This document shows, piece by piece, positions 36,382 to 46,900 of a DNA stretch of 64,000 nt. Source of the stretch: UBA7916 sp036121365 (GTDB lineage: Bacteria; Pseudomonadota; Gammaproteobacteria; Comchoanobacterales; Comchoanobacteraceae). Position 1 is the stretch's first letter; each line of letters begins with the position of its first letter. A program made the translations under genes and the position numbers. The DNA lies in NCBI GenBank assembly GCA_036121365.1, contig JAZAFR010000016.1, positions 1 to 64,000 of the forward strand, given 5' to 3'. The notes below the pieces were generated by a model. The model saw only the letters and a program-made list of their open reading frames with translations, made no database searches and had not been told where the DNA came from.

Positions 36382-37749
36382 ATGTTTAAAAAACTCAGCC
36401 AACGCATATCAGATGTCTTTCGCTCTTTTGCAGGCACAGACAAAATCACAGAAAAAATGTTAACAGAGGGCGCAAAAAGCATTCGCCTAGCCCTACAAGA
36501 AGCAGATGTTGCAGAAACCGTCAGCGATAAACTGCTTGAACAGTTCAACGAAAAAGCGCTCAATCACGAGGTCGCCTCAGGCGCCAAACCTGCGAATGTG
36601 CTGATCAAACTGTTTCATGACAATCTCATTGAACTGCTAGGTAAGGGAGATGACTTTGACCTCAAACTGTCCAAAACGCCAGCTGTCATCATGCTCGTTG
36701 GCCTTCAAGGTGCTGGTAAAACCACTTTTGCTGCGCGTTTGGCCAAACTCTTACAAACACAGAACAAGAAAAAACCATTATTGGCATCACTTGACGTCTA
36801 CCGCCCTGCGGCCATTGACCAATTGGCAACATTGGCAGACCAAGCAGGCATTGACATGCATCATTCTGACCCCAGTAAAACGCCAGAGGCTCTTGCAAAA
36901 GAAGCTCTGCAAGCAGCCAAGGAGAACCAACACGACGTCCTTATATTGGATACTGCAGGTCGCATGCACGTCGATGATGACATGATGAAAGAGTGCATCC
37001 AATTAGAGCAACTGTGTAAGCCGTGTGAATTGTTGTTTGTTATAGACAGCATGACCGGTCAAGATGCCGCATTGAACGCCAAAAGCTTCAACGATCAATT
37101 GACATTGACAGGCTCTGTGCTGACCAAAACAGATGGTGACAGCAGAGGTGGTGCCGCTCTGTCTTGCCGCTACATCACGAAAAAGCCCATTAAGTTCATG
37201 ACCACTGGTGAGCACCTCGATGACATAGATCAATTTCAGCCGGAACGCATCGCGTCTCAAATTCTTGGCATGGGTGATATTGTCGCCTTGATGAAACAAT
37301 TTGAAAGCAAGGTAGACAAAGAAAAATCCAAAAAAATGGCAGATAAAATCTTACGCTCAGGCGCTTTTGATTTTAACGATCTGCTGGCACAGATACAGCA
37401 AATGGAATCCATGGGTGGCATGCAGGGAATCTTGAGCAAGCTCCCAAATCTCGGTGGCGCCCTTCCCATGGAAGCATTACAGAAAAAGCTTGAAGAGCAA
37501 TCGTTTGACTCCATTGCGGTTATGATCCAGTCCATGACGGCCCAAGAGCGCTGTTTCCCCGCATTGGTGATGAATGTAAAAACTCGGCAAAGGCGTATCA
37601 TCAGCGGATCTGGCCGTAGCATCAAAGAATTTAAAACCATGCTGAAGCAATTCACACGTATGCAAAAAATGGTTTCAAAATTCAAGGGCAAAGGCATGAT
37701 GGACATGATGGGAAAGATGTCTAGCATGTTTGGAAAAAAAGAAGACTAA
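36382..37749 (+). CDS. ffh: Signal recognition particle GTPase Ffh
   Basis: Ffh with 4.5S RNA targets nascent inner-membrane proteins to FtsY. The N domain is followed by the GTPase domain with VGLQGAGKTTFAARLA (G1), DVYRPAAIDQLATLA, ILDTAGRMHVDD (G3) and LTKTDGDSRGGAAL. The C-terminal M domain is Met-rich (MESMGGMQGILSKLPNLGG; GSGRSIKEFKTMLKQFTRMQ), the part that binds signal sequences and RNA. 455 residues equals the E. coli length (453). Followed by rpsP-rimM-trmD in the usual proteobacterial order. Confidence 0.96.
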   Translation: MFKKLSQRISDVFRSFAGTDKITEKMLTEGAKSIRLALQEADVAETVSDKLLEQFNEKALNHEVASGAKPANVLIKLFHDNLIELLGKGDDFDLKLSKTPAVIMLVGLQGAGKTTFAARLAKLLQTQNKKKPLLASLDVYRPAAIDQLATLADQAGIDMHHSDPSKTPEALAKEALQAAKENQHDVLILDTAGRMHVDDDMMKECIQLEQLCKPCELLFVIDSMTGQDAALNAKSFNDQLTLTGSVLTKTDGDSRGGAALSCRYITKKPIKFMTTGEHLDDIDQFQPERIASQILGMGDIVALMKQFESKVDKEKSKKMADKILRSGAFDFNDLLAQIQQMESMGGMQGILSKLPNLGGALPMEALQKKLEEQSFDSIAVMIQSMTAQERCFPALVMNVKTRQRRIISGSGRSIKEFKTMLKQFTRMQKMVSKFKGKGMMDMMGKMSSMFGKKED

Positions 37750-37988
37750 CTGCCACCTTAATGACACAATGAGCCATCTCTTGGTTTCGAACACGGTACT
37801 CAATGAACGTATCTCTGCATTCTTCTGCTGTATTTCAAAAGTGGGCATATGGGATTGATTGAATGACGCCTGCCTGAGGCTGGATCATATTCCAGTGTGT
37901 AACACCCTTCATCCCTGCAATGGCTGAATGTTTCCGCTCGAGCAACACCATAAATTTCGTAAAATTGCTCTTTTTTTTAACCCAACTC
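37750..37988 (+). other. Intergenic region between ffh and rpsP
   Basis: About 320 bases separate ffh from rpsP. The right end holds the rpsP promoter (listed separately); nothing else is recognised. Confidence 0.45.
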
Positions 37989-38017
37989 TTCCAATTGCCA
38001 TTAAATTCTTATATAAT
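37989..38017 (+). promoter_or_regulatory. Promoter of the rpsP-rimM-trmD operon
   Basis: TTCCAA (37989-37994) and a perfect TATAAT (38012-38017) are 17 bases apart, 54 bases before the rpsP ATG. Confidence 0.6.
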
Positions 38018-38070
38018 CTACTAAAATTTTATGAACTCAGTTTTAATACTGTAACGACAAAGGGATATTC

Positions 38071-38322
38071 ATGATTGTAGTTAGACTTGCACGAGGCGGT
38101 AAAAAATCAAAACCATTTTACAGAGTAGTGGTTGCAGACCAACGTTTTCCAAGAGACGGACGCTTCATTGAGCGATTGGGGTACTATAACCCAGTTTCAA
38201 ACCTACAAGGTGATCAAATTGTAGAGATCAACCTTGAACGCTTGGAGCACTGGATCTCAAAAGGTGCACAACTCACTCCACGTGTTGCAAAGATTGTCAA
38301 ACAGCAGAAGAAAGCAGCGTAG
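38071..38322 (+). CDS. rpsP: 30S ribosomal protein S16
   Basis: S16 is an early 16S-binding protein of the small subunit. The start MIVVRLARGGKKSKPFYRVV and the block DGRFIERLGYYNP are the standard family signatures. 83 residues against 82 in E. coli. The ribosome site AAAGGGAT precedes the ATG. First gene of the rpsP-rimM-trmD operon. Confidence 0.97.
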   Translation: MIVVRLARGGKKSKPFYRVVVADQRFPRDGRFIERLGYYNPVSNLQGDQIVEINLERLEHWISKGAQLTPRVAKIVKQQKKAA

Positions 38323-38425
38323 TCACATTTGCTTTTGTCACTGAAAGCCTATTGGCAATTTAAAAACGGTCTAATGATACGACTTTTTATGATGTTGCAT
38401 ATACACGCGCAAAAGGAAATAGTTG

Positions 38426-39145
38426 ATGAGCAAAAAGCAACCAGCGGACGACCAGACAACAAGAAACTCCACAGGGAGTAACAAGCTTGAAGACAGTGGA
38501 CTGAAAAACAATCCATCTGACGCAGACTCCGACCCATCCTCTAATTCACAAAAAAAACAAGAAAATCAAGCAGATACTAGCAATCATAACACCCAAAGAC
38601 AGGCAACCATTGAATCTTTGATGCACAAAGACCTGCTTGACGGTGATGGCAATTATATTGTAGTCGGTAAGTTTGGTAGAACACACGGCTTAGATGGCAA
38701 GCTGTTTGTACACTCATACACTGATCCCATTGAAAACTTATTCAATTATTCCCCACTATACTTAGGCAATCAAACAGCCATTTCTTTTTTAAGCCATCAA
38801 AAACATGGAAAAAATGTTGTTTGCCAGATTGAGGGCATTGCTGGTTGTGATGCAGCAAGAAGATTGACCAACCAGCTCATTTATCTGCACACTGATCAGC
38901 TTGAAAAGCTACCAGATGGACAGTATTACTGGCATCAATTGGCTGGGTGCAGCGTTGTCTCCAACACTGGCCATAGTTTTGGGGTGGTGGATTATTTGTA
39001 TGCAGGTGCTCAATTTCCAATCATGGTGGTCAAAGACCCTGAATCTGACAAAAAAACTGAGCATTTGATTCCGTATGAACCTTCTACAGTTAAGGCGGTC
39101 GATATTGACAAACGCCAGATTGTGGTTGACTGGCTGATTGACTGA
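38426..39145 (+). CDS. rimM: Ribosome maturation factor RimM with long disordered N-terminus
   Basis: RimM binds S19 and helps mature the 30S head. The conserved part begins near residue 75 (YIVVGKFGRTHGLDGKLFVH) and includes the PRC-barrel block YYWHQLAGCSVVSNTGHSFG and a C-terminal LIPYEPSTVKAVDI. Before it lie about 70 residues rich in Ser, Asn, Gln, Asp and Lys, absent from E. coli RimM (182 residues). An AGGA ribosome site eight bases before the ATG at 38426 supports the long form; no good internal start with ribosome site is evident except perhaps near MHKDLLDGDG. Confidence 0.93.
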   Translation: MSKKQPADDQTTRNSTGSNKLEDSGLKNNPSDADSDPSSNSQKKQENQADTSNHNTQRQATIESLMHKDLLDGDGNYIVVGKFGRTHGLDGKLFVHSYTDPIENLFNYSPLYLGNQTAISFLSHQKHGKNVVCQIEGIAGCDAARRLTNQLIYLHTDQLEKLPDGQYYWHQLAGCSVVSNTGHSFGVVDYLYAGAQFPIMVVKDPESDKKTEHLIPYEPSTVKAVDIDKRQIVVDWLID

Positions 39146-39302
39146 TGCCATTTGCCTATCTCTCACCTTTGATTCGTGCGTTTGAAAATTGGACAATTAT
39201 GGCCATTGCTTTTGACTTTGTCATTATTTGGACTCATCCATTCATGCAGTCTTTGCTGAAATTGAAAATACATTTCTTGTTTATTGGAGGAGGTTTGTGG
39301 GC

Positions 39303-40052
39303 ATGATGATAGACATCGTCACACTGGCACCTGAAATGTGGCAATCTCTTGATCATGGTGTGGTTGGCAGAGCTAAAAATGCTGAGATTTGGCAGCAAAA
39401 ATTGTGGCATCTACGTGACTTCTCTACACGGAAAGATAGGCGTGTTGACGATAAAAGTTATGGCGGCGGTCCTGGTATGGTTCTTGGCCCAGAGGCATTA
39501 CACGCTTGTATTCAGCATATTGATCAGGTCAGAGAGAAAAAACCTTTTGTGATTGAGCTTGATCCTTCTGGCACCACCCTCAATGCTGAGCTGTGTCAAA
39601 CCCTGGCACAAAAGTCCAATCTATTGTTATTGTGTGGGCGCTATGAGGGCATTGATGCGCGTATTAAAGACAAGCATGTGGACCTATCGATTTCGACTGG
39701 ACCTTATGTGCTCAGTGGTGGAGATCTAGCGGGAATGTGTTTGGTTGATGCTGTCTGTCGTTTTTTACCAGGGACTTTGGGCAATGATATTTCTTTGATG
39801 GAGGACTCCTACGCGCATGGATTATTGGACCATCCGCATTATACCCGCCCGCAAATGCATGCTACCGGCGTTGTGCCTGAGGCATTACTGTCGGGAGATC
39901 CTAAAAAAATTGACAATTGGCGGCGGATGATGGCCCTTGGCAGAACTTGGCAATACCAACCTGATTGCTTGATCAACACCCCATTGAGTGATGCAGACAT
40001 TGTGCTTTTGCAGACTTACATCAAAGATCATTTCAACCGATCCGACCGATGA
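39303..40052 (+). CDS. trmD: tRNA (guanine37-N1)-methyltransferase TrmD
   Basis: TrmD methylates G37 of tRNAs reading C-starting codons and prevents frameshifting. The trefoil-knot SAM site is formed by SYGGGPGMVLGPEAL, LLLCGRYEGIDARI and GPYVLSGGDLAGM, all present. The ATG at 39303 is preceded by GGAGGAGGT at eight bases; the longer frame from 39228 adds no conserved sequence. Length 249, E. coli 255. In most bacteria rplS follows immediately; here it does not. Confidence 0.95.
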   Translation: MMIDIVTLAPEMWQSLDHGVVGRAKNAEIWQQKLWHLRDFSTRKDRRVDDKSYGGGPGMVLGPEALHACIQHIDQVREKKPFVIELDPSGTTLNAELCQTLAQKSNLLLLCGRYEGIDARIKDKHVDLSISTGPYVLSGGDLAGMCLVDAVCRFLPGTLGNDISLMEDSYAHGLLDHPHYTRPQMHATGVVPEALLSGDPKKIDNWRRMMALGRTWQYQPDCLINTPLSDADIVLLQTYIKDHFNRSDR

Positions 40053-40228
40053 TTTTGAATTTTCACCACACATCCAGTAGATATGCTTGATGCCAGGCTC
40101 AGTGAAGTATTCCTCGGACCATGTCATCTGACAAATTGAGGCCTATGCTTAAGATCATTTTTGCCAGAGTTGATTTTAGGGAGAAAAGGCTCTGTCCTTT
40201 CTTGATCTGTCAGGCATTTTCTAGCAGC

Positions 40229-40840
40229 CTAACCGTCTTTTGTTCGTTTATGATTGAGGACATCATTCAAATGCGATTTGGATTTTTTCCAGCGATCATC
40301 AAACTCCCTATCCACACGATTTGATACTTTTTTTAATTTCAGATACGCGACCGATGCATACTCCATCTGGTTGTTTTTTGGCCTATAATTTAGGCTAAAA
40401 AGTAGACTTTTTGATGCTGTCATATGACCATTGGCAGTCAGCATGTTGCGGCCTAAACTTTGATCTTTGATCACCATACTTGAATCACTTGGCAAAATGA
40501 ACGAAAATAGACCTGGAGAGTCGACAGTTTCATACAGTCCATTTTGTTGATTTTGTTTCTCCAGAGGATGTCTTTTGATTGGATAGATTTCTTTTTCCTC
40601 TTGTGTTTTTGTTAATAGGTATCGCCCCACTCCACCGTCTTCATCTGACTCTTCAATTTTATATTCAATGCAGACTGATTTGAGTGTTGTGGGATTATCT
40701 TTATCATCGTAAGCCCCTAATATTATTGGACTATTGGGCTTTGCACACCACTTTCCTTCAATGTCTTTGCTTTTCAATGCGTATGACTGTGGTGTTAACC
40801 AGCATGCTACGATTAGCATGGATAGGTGATATTTTTGCAT
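40229..40840 (-). CDS. Secreted protein of unknown function between trmD and the large paralogues
   Basis: Starting at the ATG at 40840 the protein has a signal peptide (MQKYHLSMLIVACWLTPQSYA) and about 180 mature residues. The mature part starts DIEGKWCAKPNSPIIL, in the style of small lipocalin-like or DUF periplasmic proteins, and has IEYKIEESDEDG and SLNYRPKNNQMEYA. No family is named. The longer frame to 40957 runs into a duplicated upstream element and is rejected. It is on the opposite strand inside what is normally the trmD-rplS junction. Confidence 0.65.
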   Translation of the reverse strand: MQKYHLSMLIVACWLTPQSYALKSKDIEGKWCAKPNSPIILGAYDDKDNPTTLKSVCIEYKIEESDEDGGVGRYLLTKTQEEKEIYPIKRHPLEKQNQQNGLYETVDSPGLFSFILPSDSSMVIKDQSLGRNMLTANGHMTASKSLLFSLNYRPKNNQMEYASVAYLKLKKVSNRVDREFDDRWKKSKSHLNDVLNHKRTKDG

Positions 40841-40923
40841 AAAAATACTCTTTGATTGGATATCTTTCATTCTTTCATAACCTGCTTCTTCCTGCAAGCC
40901 ACTTTGATATTCAATCTTTATGC

Positions 40924-41040
40924 AGACAGCCCCATTCAAAAAGTTGCTATTTCGCAAATCTCATGATGGCTCAATGGATTTTATTTTCTACTTTTACACC
41001 CGTTATTTCTATCTATCCTGCTATTATCATAATTTTCCTT
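40924..41040 (+). repeat. Duplicated upstream element, copy 1
   Basis: About 115 bases resemble 43748-43870. The best part is TTTCGCAAATCTCATGATGG followed by CTCAATGGATTTTATTTTCT in copy 1 against the same positions of copy 2 (TTTCGCAAATGTCATGCTGG). Each copy lies 110-130 bases upstream of one of two paralogous large genes, so gene and upstream region were probably duplicated together. Confidence 0.7.
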
Positions 41041-41079
41041 AATTTATTATCGTACACAGATCCCAAACTTCCATTTCAA

Positions 41080-41122
41080 TTAAATAATATTTAATCCTGA
41101 TAGATTGCAAAAATTGTACTAT
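41080..41122 (+). promoter_or_regulatory. Possible promoter/regulator site of the 832-residue protein gene
   Basis: Two TTAA half-sites at 41080-41083 and 41091-41094 are exactly 11 bases apart, and TACTAT at 41117-41122 could be the -10. The same TAATCC...TACTAT stretch is recognisable before the paralogue (about 43930-43963). PmrA sites of Legionella and Coxiella effector genes are TTAAT direct repeats with this period, but AT-rich DNA gives such matches by chance. Confidence 0.35.
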
Positions 41123-41153
41123 ATTGGCATTGATTTAATGACAAGGTATTTAT

Positions 41154-43652
41154 ATGGAAGAGTCTAATTTTTTTGAACATTTGTCCACGTTGGATGCGCT
41201 AAATACTGCACAGTACGAAACAAAATTAAAGGCAACAGCTATACTTAGAGACGCGCTTCGTCAGGATCTTTTGGATGATCTTGAGACAAGCGTTCGTGCA
41301 AAGGGTTCTTCTGGAAATATTAGACGTGCCGTTGCTACTGGGTCTAGTCGGCCTAAACCTCCTACCCTTCTAGACCATCAACAAAATAGTGCACTAGCAC
41401 GACAATTAGATGCTGCTAATGATAATACAACCTATAAACTTGTTGTAGATGAAATTCGTAATGCAATGAATAGAGCTTACACAGCAGGTAGACAGGATAA
41501 CCTAAGTCACCTTATAAGATTGCAAGAGTCCGCATTTAAAAGTTGGTATGGTTATCTAGAAGCCACGAAAAAACAACTTACTGAAGCAGAAAACAAGATT
41601 TCAATTATTTACCAAACATTTAATCAATCTCTTCAAGCTACTGGCCTCGAAATAGTGATTTCTCGTAAACGCAATATCTTCACTGTATTTTCGAATAGCT
41701 CCCCAGATCTAAAAATTAAAGAGCAAAGAACAGATTCTGAACAAGAGGTACTTTCAAAAATAGTAGCACAGTATAAAAACGCACAAATAAAGTTAAGCGC
41801 ATTAAACAGTCTTGATGATCTGGATCGCGATGTTACATTGATTAGTGATCATTATAAAATAGCTATAGAATCAATTGACAAGTTATTAGAAGATGTCGAA
41901 CATAATGATCCCAAAAAATATGTACTCATATCTGAACTTCAAACATTGCGAGTTGGTGTATTAAAGCAATGGCGTAAATATTCCAATTATATAACGCTAA
42001 CCTCTCTTGCTTATCCAAGATATAAGAACCTCAGAACTCAGGCAAAAAATATTTCAGATAAGATCAAAACCTCACCACCTATCGAGACTAAACAGACTTC
42101 TATCGAATCTCAAAATATACTGGAAAACCTCTGTAAAGTGTGTATCAATAAGTCGCCTTATCAAAAAAAACATTCTTCTTTGGCGGCGAGTAAATCTGCT
42201 TCGTCTGTGCATGACAAACTTACTTGGATAGTGCATGATAGACTTGATAATATAGAAGCATTCACCGACGAGGATATAGAGTTCATAAGAAAAATCATTA
42301 TAGATTCTCAAAGCGATCATAACTCATATCTTCAAAAGTTAGATGCGGGATGGGCACTTATCCAATCAAATAATTTTGATTTTCTTCAGCTACTTAAACT
42401 TAACAAAGTCAGAAAAGAACTACAATCCGCAATTTTTCAGGATCTTAAATCATCTGTAACGGTACAATGGGTGAATGCAATCAATCCATCTAATAAAGCT
42501 CAACTCACATCTGAGCCAGGTGAACCGTTTCAATATCCTGAGCCTCCCTCTACTGCTACTCCTATCACTCTTGTCAAACCTTCCCCTGTTGCCCCTCCTA
42601 CTCCAGCTAATTTTCCTAACCTAGAAATACAATCTATGCGTTGTATGACGATGGATCCAAAGGCTTCTAACCGTCAATCGCAAATTGAATCAGTTGGAAA
42701 GGTACTTGATAAGCCGGAAGATTGTAGTCCTAATGATCTAACGTTCTTAAAAAAAATCATCCAACAGTCTAAAGACGATGCTAATTCAGCGCTTGAAAAG
42801 TTACCAGGAGTACAAAACATTGCCCGAGAAGATGACTCCCAATTTAGCCTGGCACTCAAATCCAATCCTAAGATAAAAGACGCTCTTATTTATGACCTTA
42901 AATCAAATGAAGCAGGATGGGTCAAGACACGAACTGAAGGCTTTCACGAGATGTATGGTATCACTCAAGATGATCGTAATAGGCTTACGATAGCAGACGA
43001 TAAGGTTACCATTGAATATAATGGTGCAGATGAGCTAGCGAGTTCTGTCATTGCAGGTGTCATAGCGCAAGGCAACCTGGGAAATCCTGTTACAGTCGAT
43101 CTTGATTCAACAAATGCATCTCAGCTATATAAAGAAATTACAGCTTTAATACACAAAGTACATGATAAAGGACTCGACCTCGGCTCATTTACCATATCTA
43201 CAAGCGAATACAACAAGATAAACTCAGGAAAGTTTCCATCTTGCACTCTTAAGAATATGGTACAACAACCGGATCTTTTGAAAAGATTAGACCCTAATCA
43301 GACTGCTGATTTTTTTGATATTTTAAAAAGCAATGAGAAATCTAATTCCGTTTTTTCTTTATATTTGCAGGAAAAATCAGTCGATGAACCTGCCACTTCT
43401 GACGCAAACGATTCTGCTAGTCGTTTGACTGATGGAAATTCTAAGCGGGTTAGTTTTGCAGACTTAAATGAGACTCGTTTTTATCCACCTCATTACAAAG
43501 ACCCTTTATCTCCTATTATGAGAACTGCAATGAAAAAATGTGAAAAATATCAAACGTCCTATAAATCCACAAGTACGGGACAAGGACCTTCAGAATCTAA
43601 AGAGGACCCTCATCAAAATGGCCCAGATACTCGTCCTGATAGACTTAAATAA
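41154..43652 (+). CDS. Large modular protein (832 aa), paralogue of the 1186-aa neighbour; effector candidate
   Basis: No known family is recognised with certainty. The first 330 residues are helical and coiled-coil-like (LKATAILRDALRQDLLDDLE; ITLTSLAYPRYKNLRTQAKN). Two copies of a module follow, at about 340-455 (FTDEDIEFIRKIIIDSQSDH ... LQSAIFQDLKSS) and 488-600 (FPNLEIQSMRCMTMD ... SPNDLTFLKKIIQQSKDDAN ... DALIYDLKS), separated by a Pro-rich linker. Residues 625-703 form a second domain (ELASSVIAGVIAQGNLGNPV ... CTLKNMVQ). Both domain types recur in the 1186-residue neighbour. The tail is disordered. No signal peptide. Position inside the rpsP-rplS operon region suggests insertion. Effector role is inference. 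Confidence 0.8.
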   Translation: MEESNFFEHLSTLDALNTAQYETKLKATAILRDALRQDLLDDLETSVRAKGSSGNIRRAVATGSSRPKPPTLLDHQQNSALARQLDAANDNTTYKLVVDEIRNAMNRAYTAGRQDNLSHLIRLQESAFKSWYGYLEATKKQLTEAENKISIIYQTFNQSLQATGLEIVISRKRNIFTVFSNSSPDLKIKEQRTDSEQEVLSKIVAQYKNAQIKLSALNSLDDLDRDVTLISDHYKIAIESIDKLLEDVEHNDPKKYVLISELQTLRVGVLKQWRKYSNYITLTSLAYPRYKNLRTQAKNISDKIKTSPPIETKQTSIESQNILENLCKVCINKSPYQKKHSSLAASKSASSVHDKLTWIVHDRLDNIEAFTDEDIEFIRKIIIDSQSDHNSYLQKLDAGWALIQSNNFDFLQLLKLNKVRKELQSAIFQDLKSSVTVQWVNAINPSNKAQLTSEPGEPFQYPEPPSTATPITLVKPSPVAPPTPANFPNLEIQSMRCMTMDPKASNRQSQIESVGKVLDKPEDCSPNDLTFLKKIIQQSKDDANSALEKLPGVQNIAREDDSQFSLALKSNPKIKDALIYDLKSNEAGWVKTRTEGFHEMYGITQDDRNRLTIADDKVTIEYNGADELASSVIAGVIAQGNLGNPVTVDLDSTNASQLYKEITALIHKVHDKGLDLGSFTISTSEYNKINSGKFPSCTLKNMVQQPDLLKRLDPNQTADFFDILKSNEKSNSVFSLYLQEKSVDEPATSDANDSASRLTDGNSKRVSFADLNETRFYPPHYKDPLSPIMRTAMKKCEKYQTSYKSTSTGQGPSESKEDPHQNGPDTRPDRLK

Positions 43653-43747
43653 AAATCCATATATTGCATTTTTTATCGCTCTACATGATACGATCCATTC
43701 AAGGTCTTAGTCGTGATACAGATTTATGATGCCTCAGATTACTGCCT
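43653..43747 (+). other. Gap between the two paralogous genes, left part
   Basis: The 336-base gap holds the second copy of the duplicated upstream element and a palindrome, listed separately. A 66-codon frame at 43726-43926 overlaps these and is not accepted. Confidence 0.45.
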
Positions 43748-43870
43748 ATAGACAGATGCCATTATTTCTGTATTTTGCCATTTCGCAAATGTCATGCTGG
43801 ATCAATGAATTTTATTTTCTACTTTTACTGCGTTTTTTCGACCCATTCTGGCATTTTTATCATCATATTT
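43748..43870 (+). repeat. Duplicated upstream element, copy 2
   Basis: Counterpart of 40924-41040, upstream of the 1186-residue protein gene. Identity is highest over TTTCGCAAATGTCATGCTGG and the following TCAATGAATTTTATTTTCTA, then decays. See copy 1 for the interpretation. Confidence 0.7.
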
Positions 43871-43897
43871 TTTTAGGGATATATTGCCATGACTCAA

Positions 43898-43911
43898 ATT
43901 GGGTGCCCAAT
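43898..43911 (+). promoter_or_regulatory. Perfect 14-base palindrome upstream of the 1186-aa gene
   Basis: ATTGGG-TG-CCCAAT is a perfect inverted repeat lying five bases before a TATAAT (43917-43922) and about 80 bases before the gene. It has the form of a repressor site but no matching regulator is known to me. It is not present in the same position of the other copy. Confidence 0.35.
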
Positions 43912-43988
43912 CCAGTTATAATTTAAATTAATCCAGACAAATCCGAAAAAATATACTATATAGAAACCAACCTAATAATAAGGAGTTT

Positions 43989-46900
43989 ATGATGTCATAT
44001 GACCTGATTACAGCCGTAGGCCGAATTGCCGTGGCTACAACAAAACTTCTTCTGTACGACACTGATCCCTATGGTACTCGAACCCAACCATTGGGCCTCA
44101 CCTTATATGACGCTGCAAGCTCTTTGAGTCAGATGGTAAGTGGCGTAAGCAACTATTCCCGAGGAAGAACACGTACTTCCTCTACGGATCCCGCTCCGAA
44201 ACCAGATGCTACGCCACCACATAATCTTAAGAAAATTCCCTCTGAGGAGGCTGGAGACAGCCTCGAAGAAGCTGCTAAAGTAGCGAAAGAAGAGGCTAAA
44301 GCATTAGTAGACAGTACTAAAAATGAATTAGAAGCTGAGCTCAAAAAGGTTGAAGAAATAGATCTGGAGCATGAGAAGAATATTGATCTATTGCAATCTT
44401 CACATGATGTGCTGAAAAAACGTATAAACGATCTCAAGACCGTGATGGCTGGTGAGAGCAGTGTCGATACAGCAGTAACAGAATTAAAAAAAGAGGCAGA
44501 AAGTAAACTTGATGAGATCAAACTTAATCTCGAGCAACAAAAAAAACTAAATAGTACAACTGCACAGCTCCTCACTGACACATTATCAGAAAAGGTCGCA
44601 GAAGCTGACCCTAAAAATTTATCCTCTATGACCGCTGAAAAATTAACTAAAGTAAAAGATTCGTTATCAAGCACTCTAGATAATGCCAGAAGACACGTTG
44701 ATGACTCACTTGTAAGAAAAGCATCGGAAGCACTTTCTAGCATCGATGCTGAACTAAAAAGTAGAGCTGAAATGGCTGAAATGGCTGAAATGGCAAAAGA
44801 GGACTTATCACGAAGTGTCGCAGAAGCTGAACTTCATGAAGAAGTAGAGGATCCTCCTTTTAGTGAGACTTCGACTGCTGTGGCTCCTGTGGCTCCTGTG
44901 GCTAAGACTAGTAAACCCGTTCTAGAAACAATTCTAGAAGGGGATGAAGATGAAGAGGAGCTTGATGCAGGTCCTGATCACGATGAGGCTTCCGGGGCAA
45001 TAATTACCCCTGCAGAAGAAAGTACGGAAGAAAGAAGGGCAACAATCCATGCTGCCGATGGACCAGATCTGCCTAACCTAGAAGGGCAATGTCGTCGTTA
45101 TATGGTAATGCATCAAGAGATTAGGAAGACTGATGAAGTTGAGGAGATGCTTGCTGACCCAAACGCCTATACTGACAAGAATATACAGTTCATAAAAGAC
45201 ATCATGCGAGAATCTAAAACTGAAGATAATCACTCAGAGCTAAAGGGATTTGCTACAAAGAATGAATCACTTTTGCGGTCAGAAACGTCTGAATTCAGGA
45301 AACAACTTCAAGAAAACAAAAATCTCCGCGAAAATCTAACACAGGCCATTATTGCTGACCTTGCTCACACAGGCGCCGAGTATCAAGTTGACTCTTCAAT
45401 CCCATATCGATCTGGCAAGCAGCAAGCACCCAAATGGGTTAAAAAACGCACCCAAGAAGTTCATGACCAGTATGGCATTAAACGGTTTACTGGTAAAGGA
45501 GCAGGTGGAGGACTAGAAAAAGGAAAACAATCATGGAGTGAATTTCTCAATTTAGAAGGTAAGCATAAATCTGGAATTTCATTTTCGATCAATACAGACG
45601 GGTCAATAAGCATTTCCCCCCAATCACCCAATATGCTTGCGCGTTCTATCATTGCTTCTATTATGGCACAAGGAAAACTAGGAAAACCTGTTAACATTGA
45701 TCTCAAAGCAAAAGACCCATATCAGCTACAAGACGAAATTTCTGCTTTGATAGATCAAGCAGACAAGCAAGGGATTCCTCTTGACCAAATCACAATATCT
45801 ACTAGTAACTTTAATAGCGGTACTAATAATAAAAAAGAATTTACAAAGTGCACTCTTGCCGAAATGGTAGAAAGACGAGCGCAGGGTGAACCTTCAGGAT
45901 TTATTGATGAATATAACAGAGATGCCACAAAAAGAGGATATCAGTTCAGTTCTAATGGCATTATATCAAAAAAGAAATGTCAAGAAATATTAAAAAAAGG
46001 TGGCACACTCAGGACAAATGGTCACCCATATAGAAATCAAGAAAATGGTGCTTTATATTTGTCCAAACAGAAACAAGCAGCTAGAACCACGGCTCTAAAA
46101 GAAGAAGAAGCTGAACCTATAGAATCTATAAAATTTGATTCACAGAAGGACATCAAGAAATGGATTTCTGTTGATAATAAAGGTAAAGTCACACCCACAG
46201 CTGAGTTTCAAAAGCTCTCTTCCGATGAAAAAACTTATGTTGCAATGCAACTACGCGGTTATGCAAAAGAAAAATTAAAAGACGATCTATCAAAAGCAGC
46301 TAAACAATATAAAAATACTACTGATAGTAATAAAATCATAAAAACACGTGGGCAGAAAATTGCAGATTTGATTGGTGAATATAAAAAGACAACAGCTCAA
46401 ATTAATGAGACAGAATCTCAACTTAATAGCCTTGCAGATCCTGGCGGAACAGATGCTAAACAAAAGGCAGCATATGACAAACAAAAGGCAGCCATTGAAA
46501 GCAAAATACAATCCCTTAAGACCAAACAAATAGGAATTACAGAAAAAATAAAAAAACTTCAGTATGAAAGAAAAATCGATATAGAATCTGTAGTTAACAC
46601 TGACATTATTGTGGACGGAAATATTCAAGAACCAGATCAGGAAAAATTACTTACTCAGAATGTAGGCGCACAAATTTCAGATGCTTATGTGTTGGAAGAA
46701 GAAGAAGCCATGCTACAGGATTCATCTAAAGAGTTCATACCCAGCCCTGTCTTCAGAAACTTGGCAGAATTTGTTCAAAAAAGTGATGAACTCGATGCTG
46801 AGATTGCAGACCTTATTACACAATATAAAAATCTTCAAACATCAGAACCACCTGTACCAAATAAAGATCCTCAATTAGAAGCTCTGAAAAGTCAGATAGA

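Noticed and set aside
40841..40957. Longer N-terminus for the secreted protein at 40229-40840
   Set aside because: The signal peptide begins at 40840 and the longer part runs into a duplicated upstream element.
43726..43926. 66-codon frame before the 1186-aa gene
   Set aside because: It overlaps the duplicated upstream element and the palindrome and has no similarity to the corresponding stretch at the other copy.
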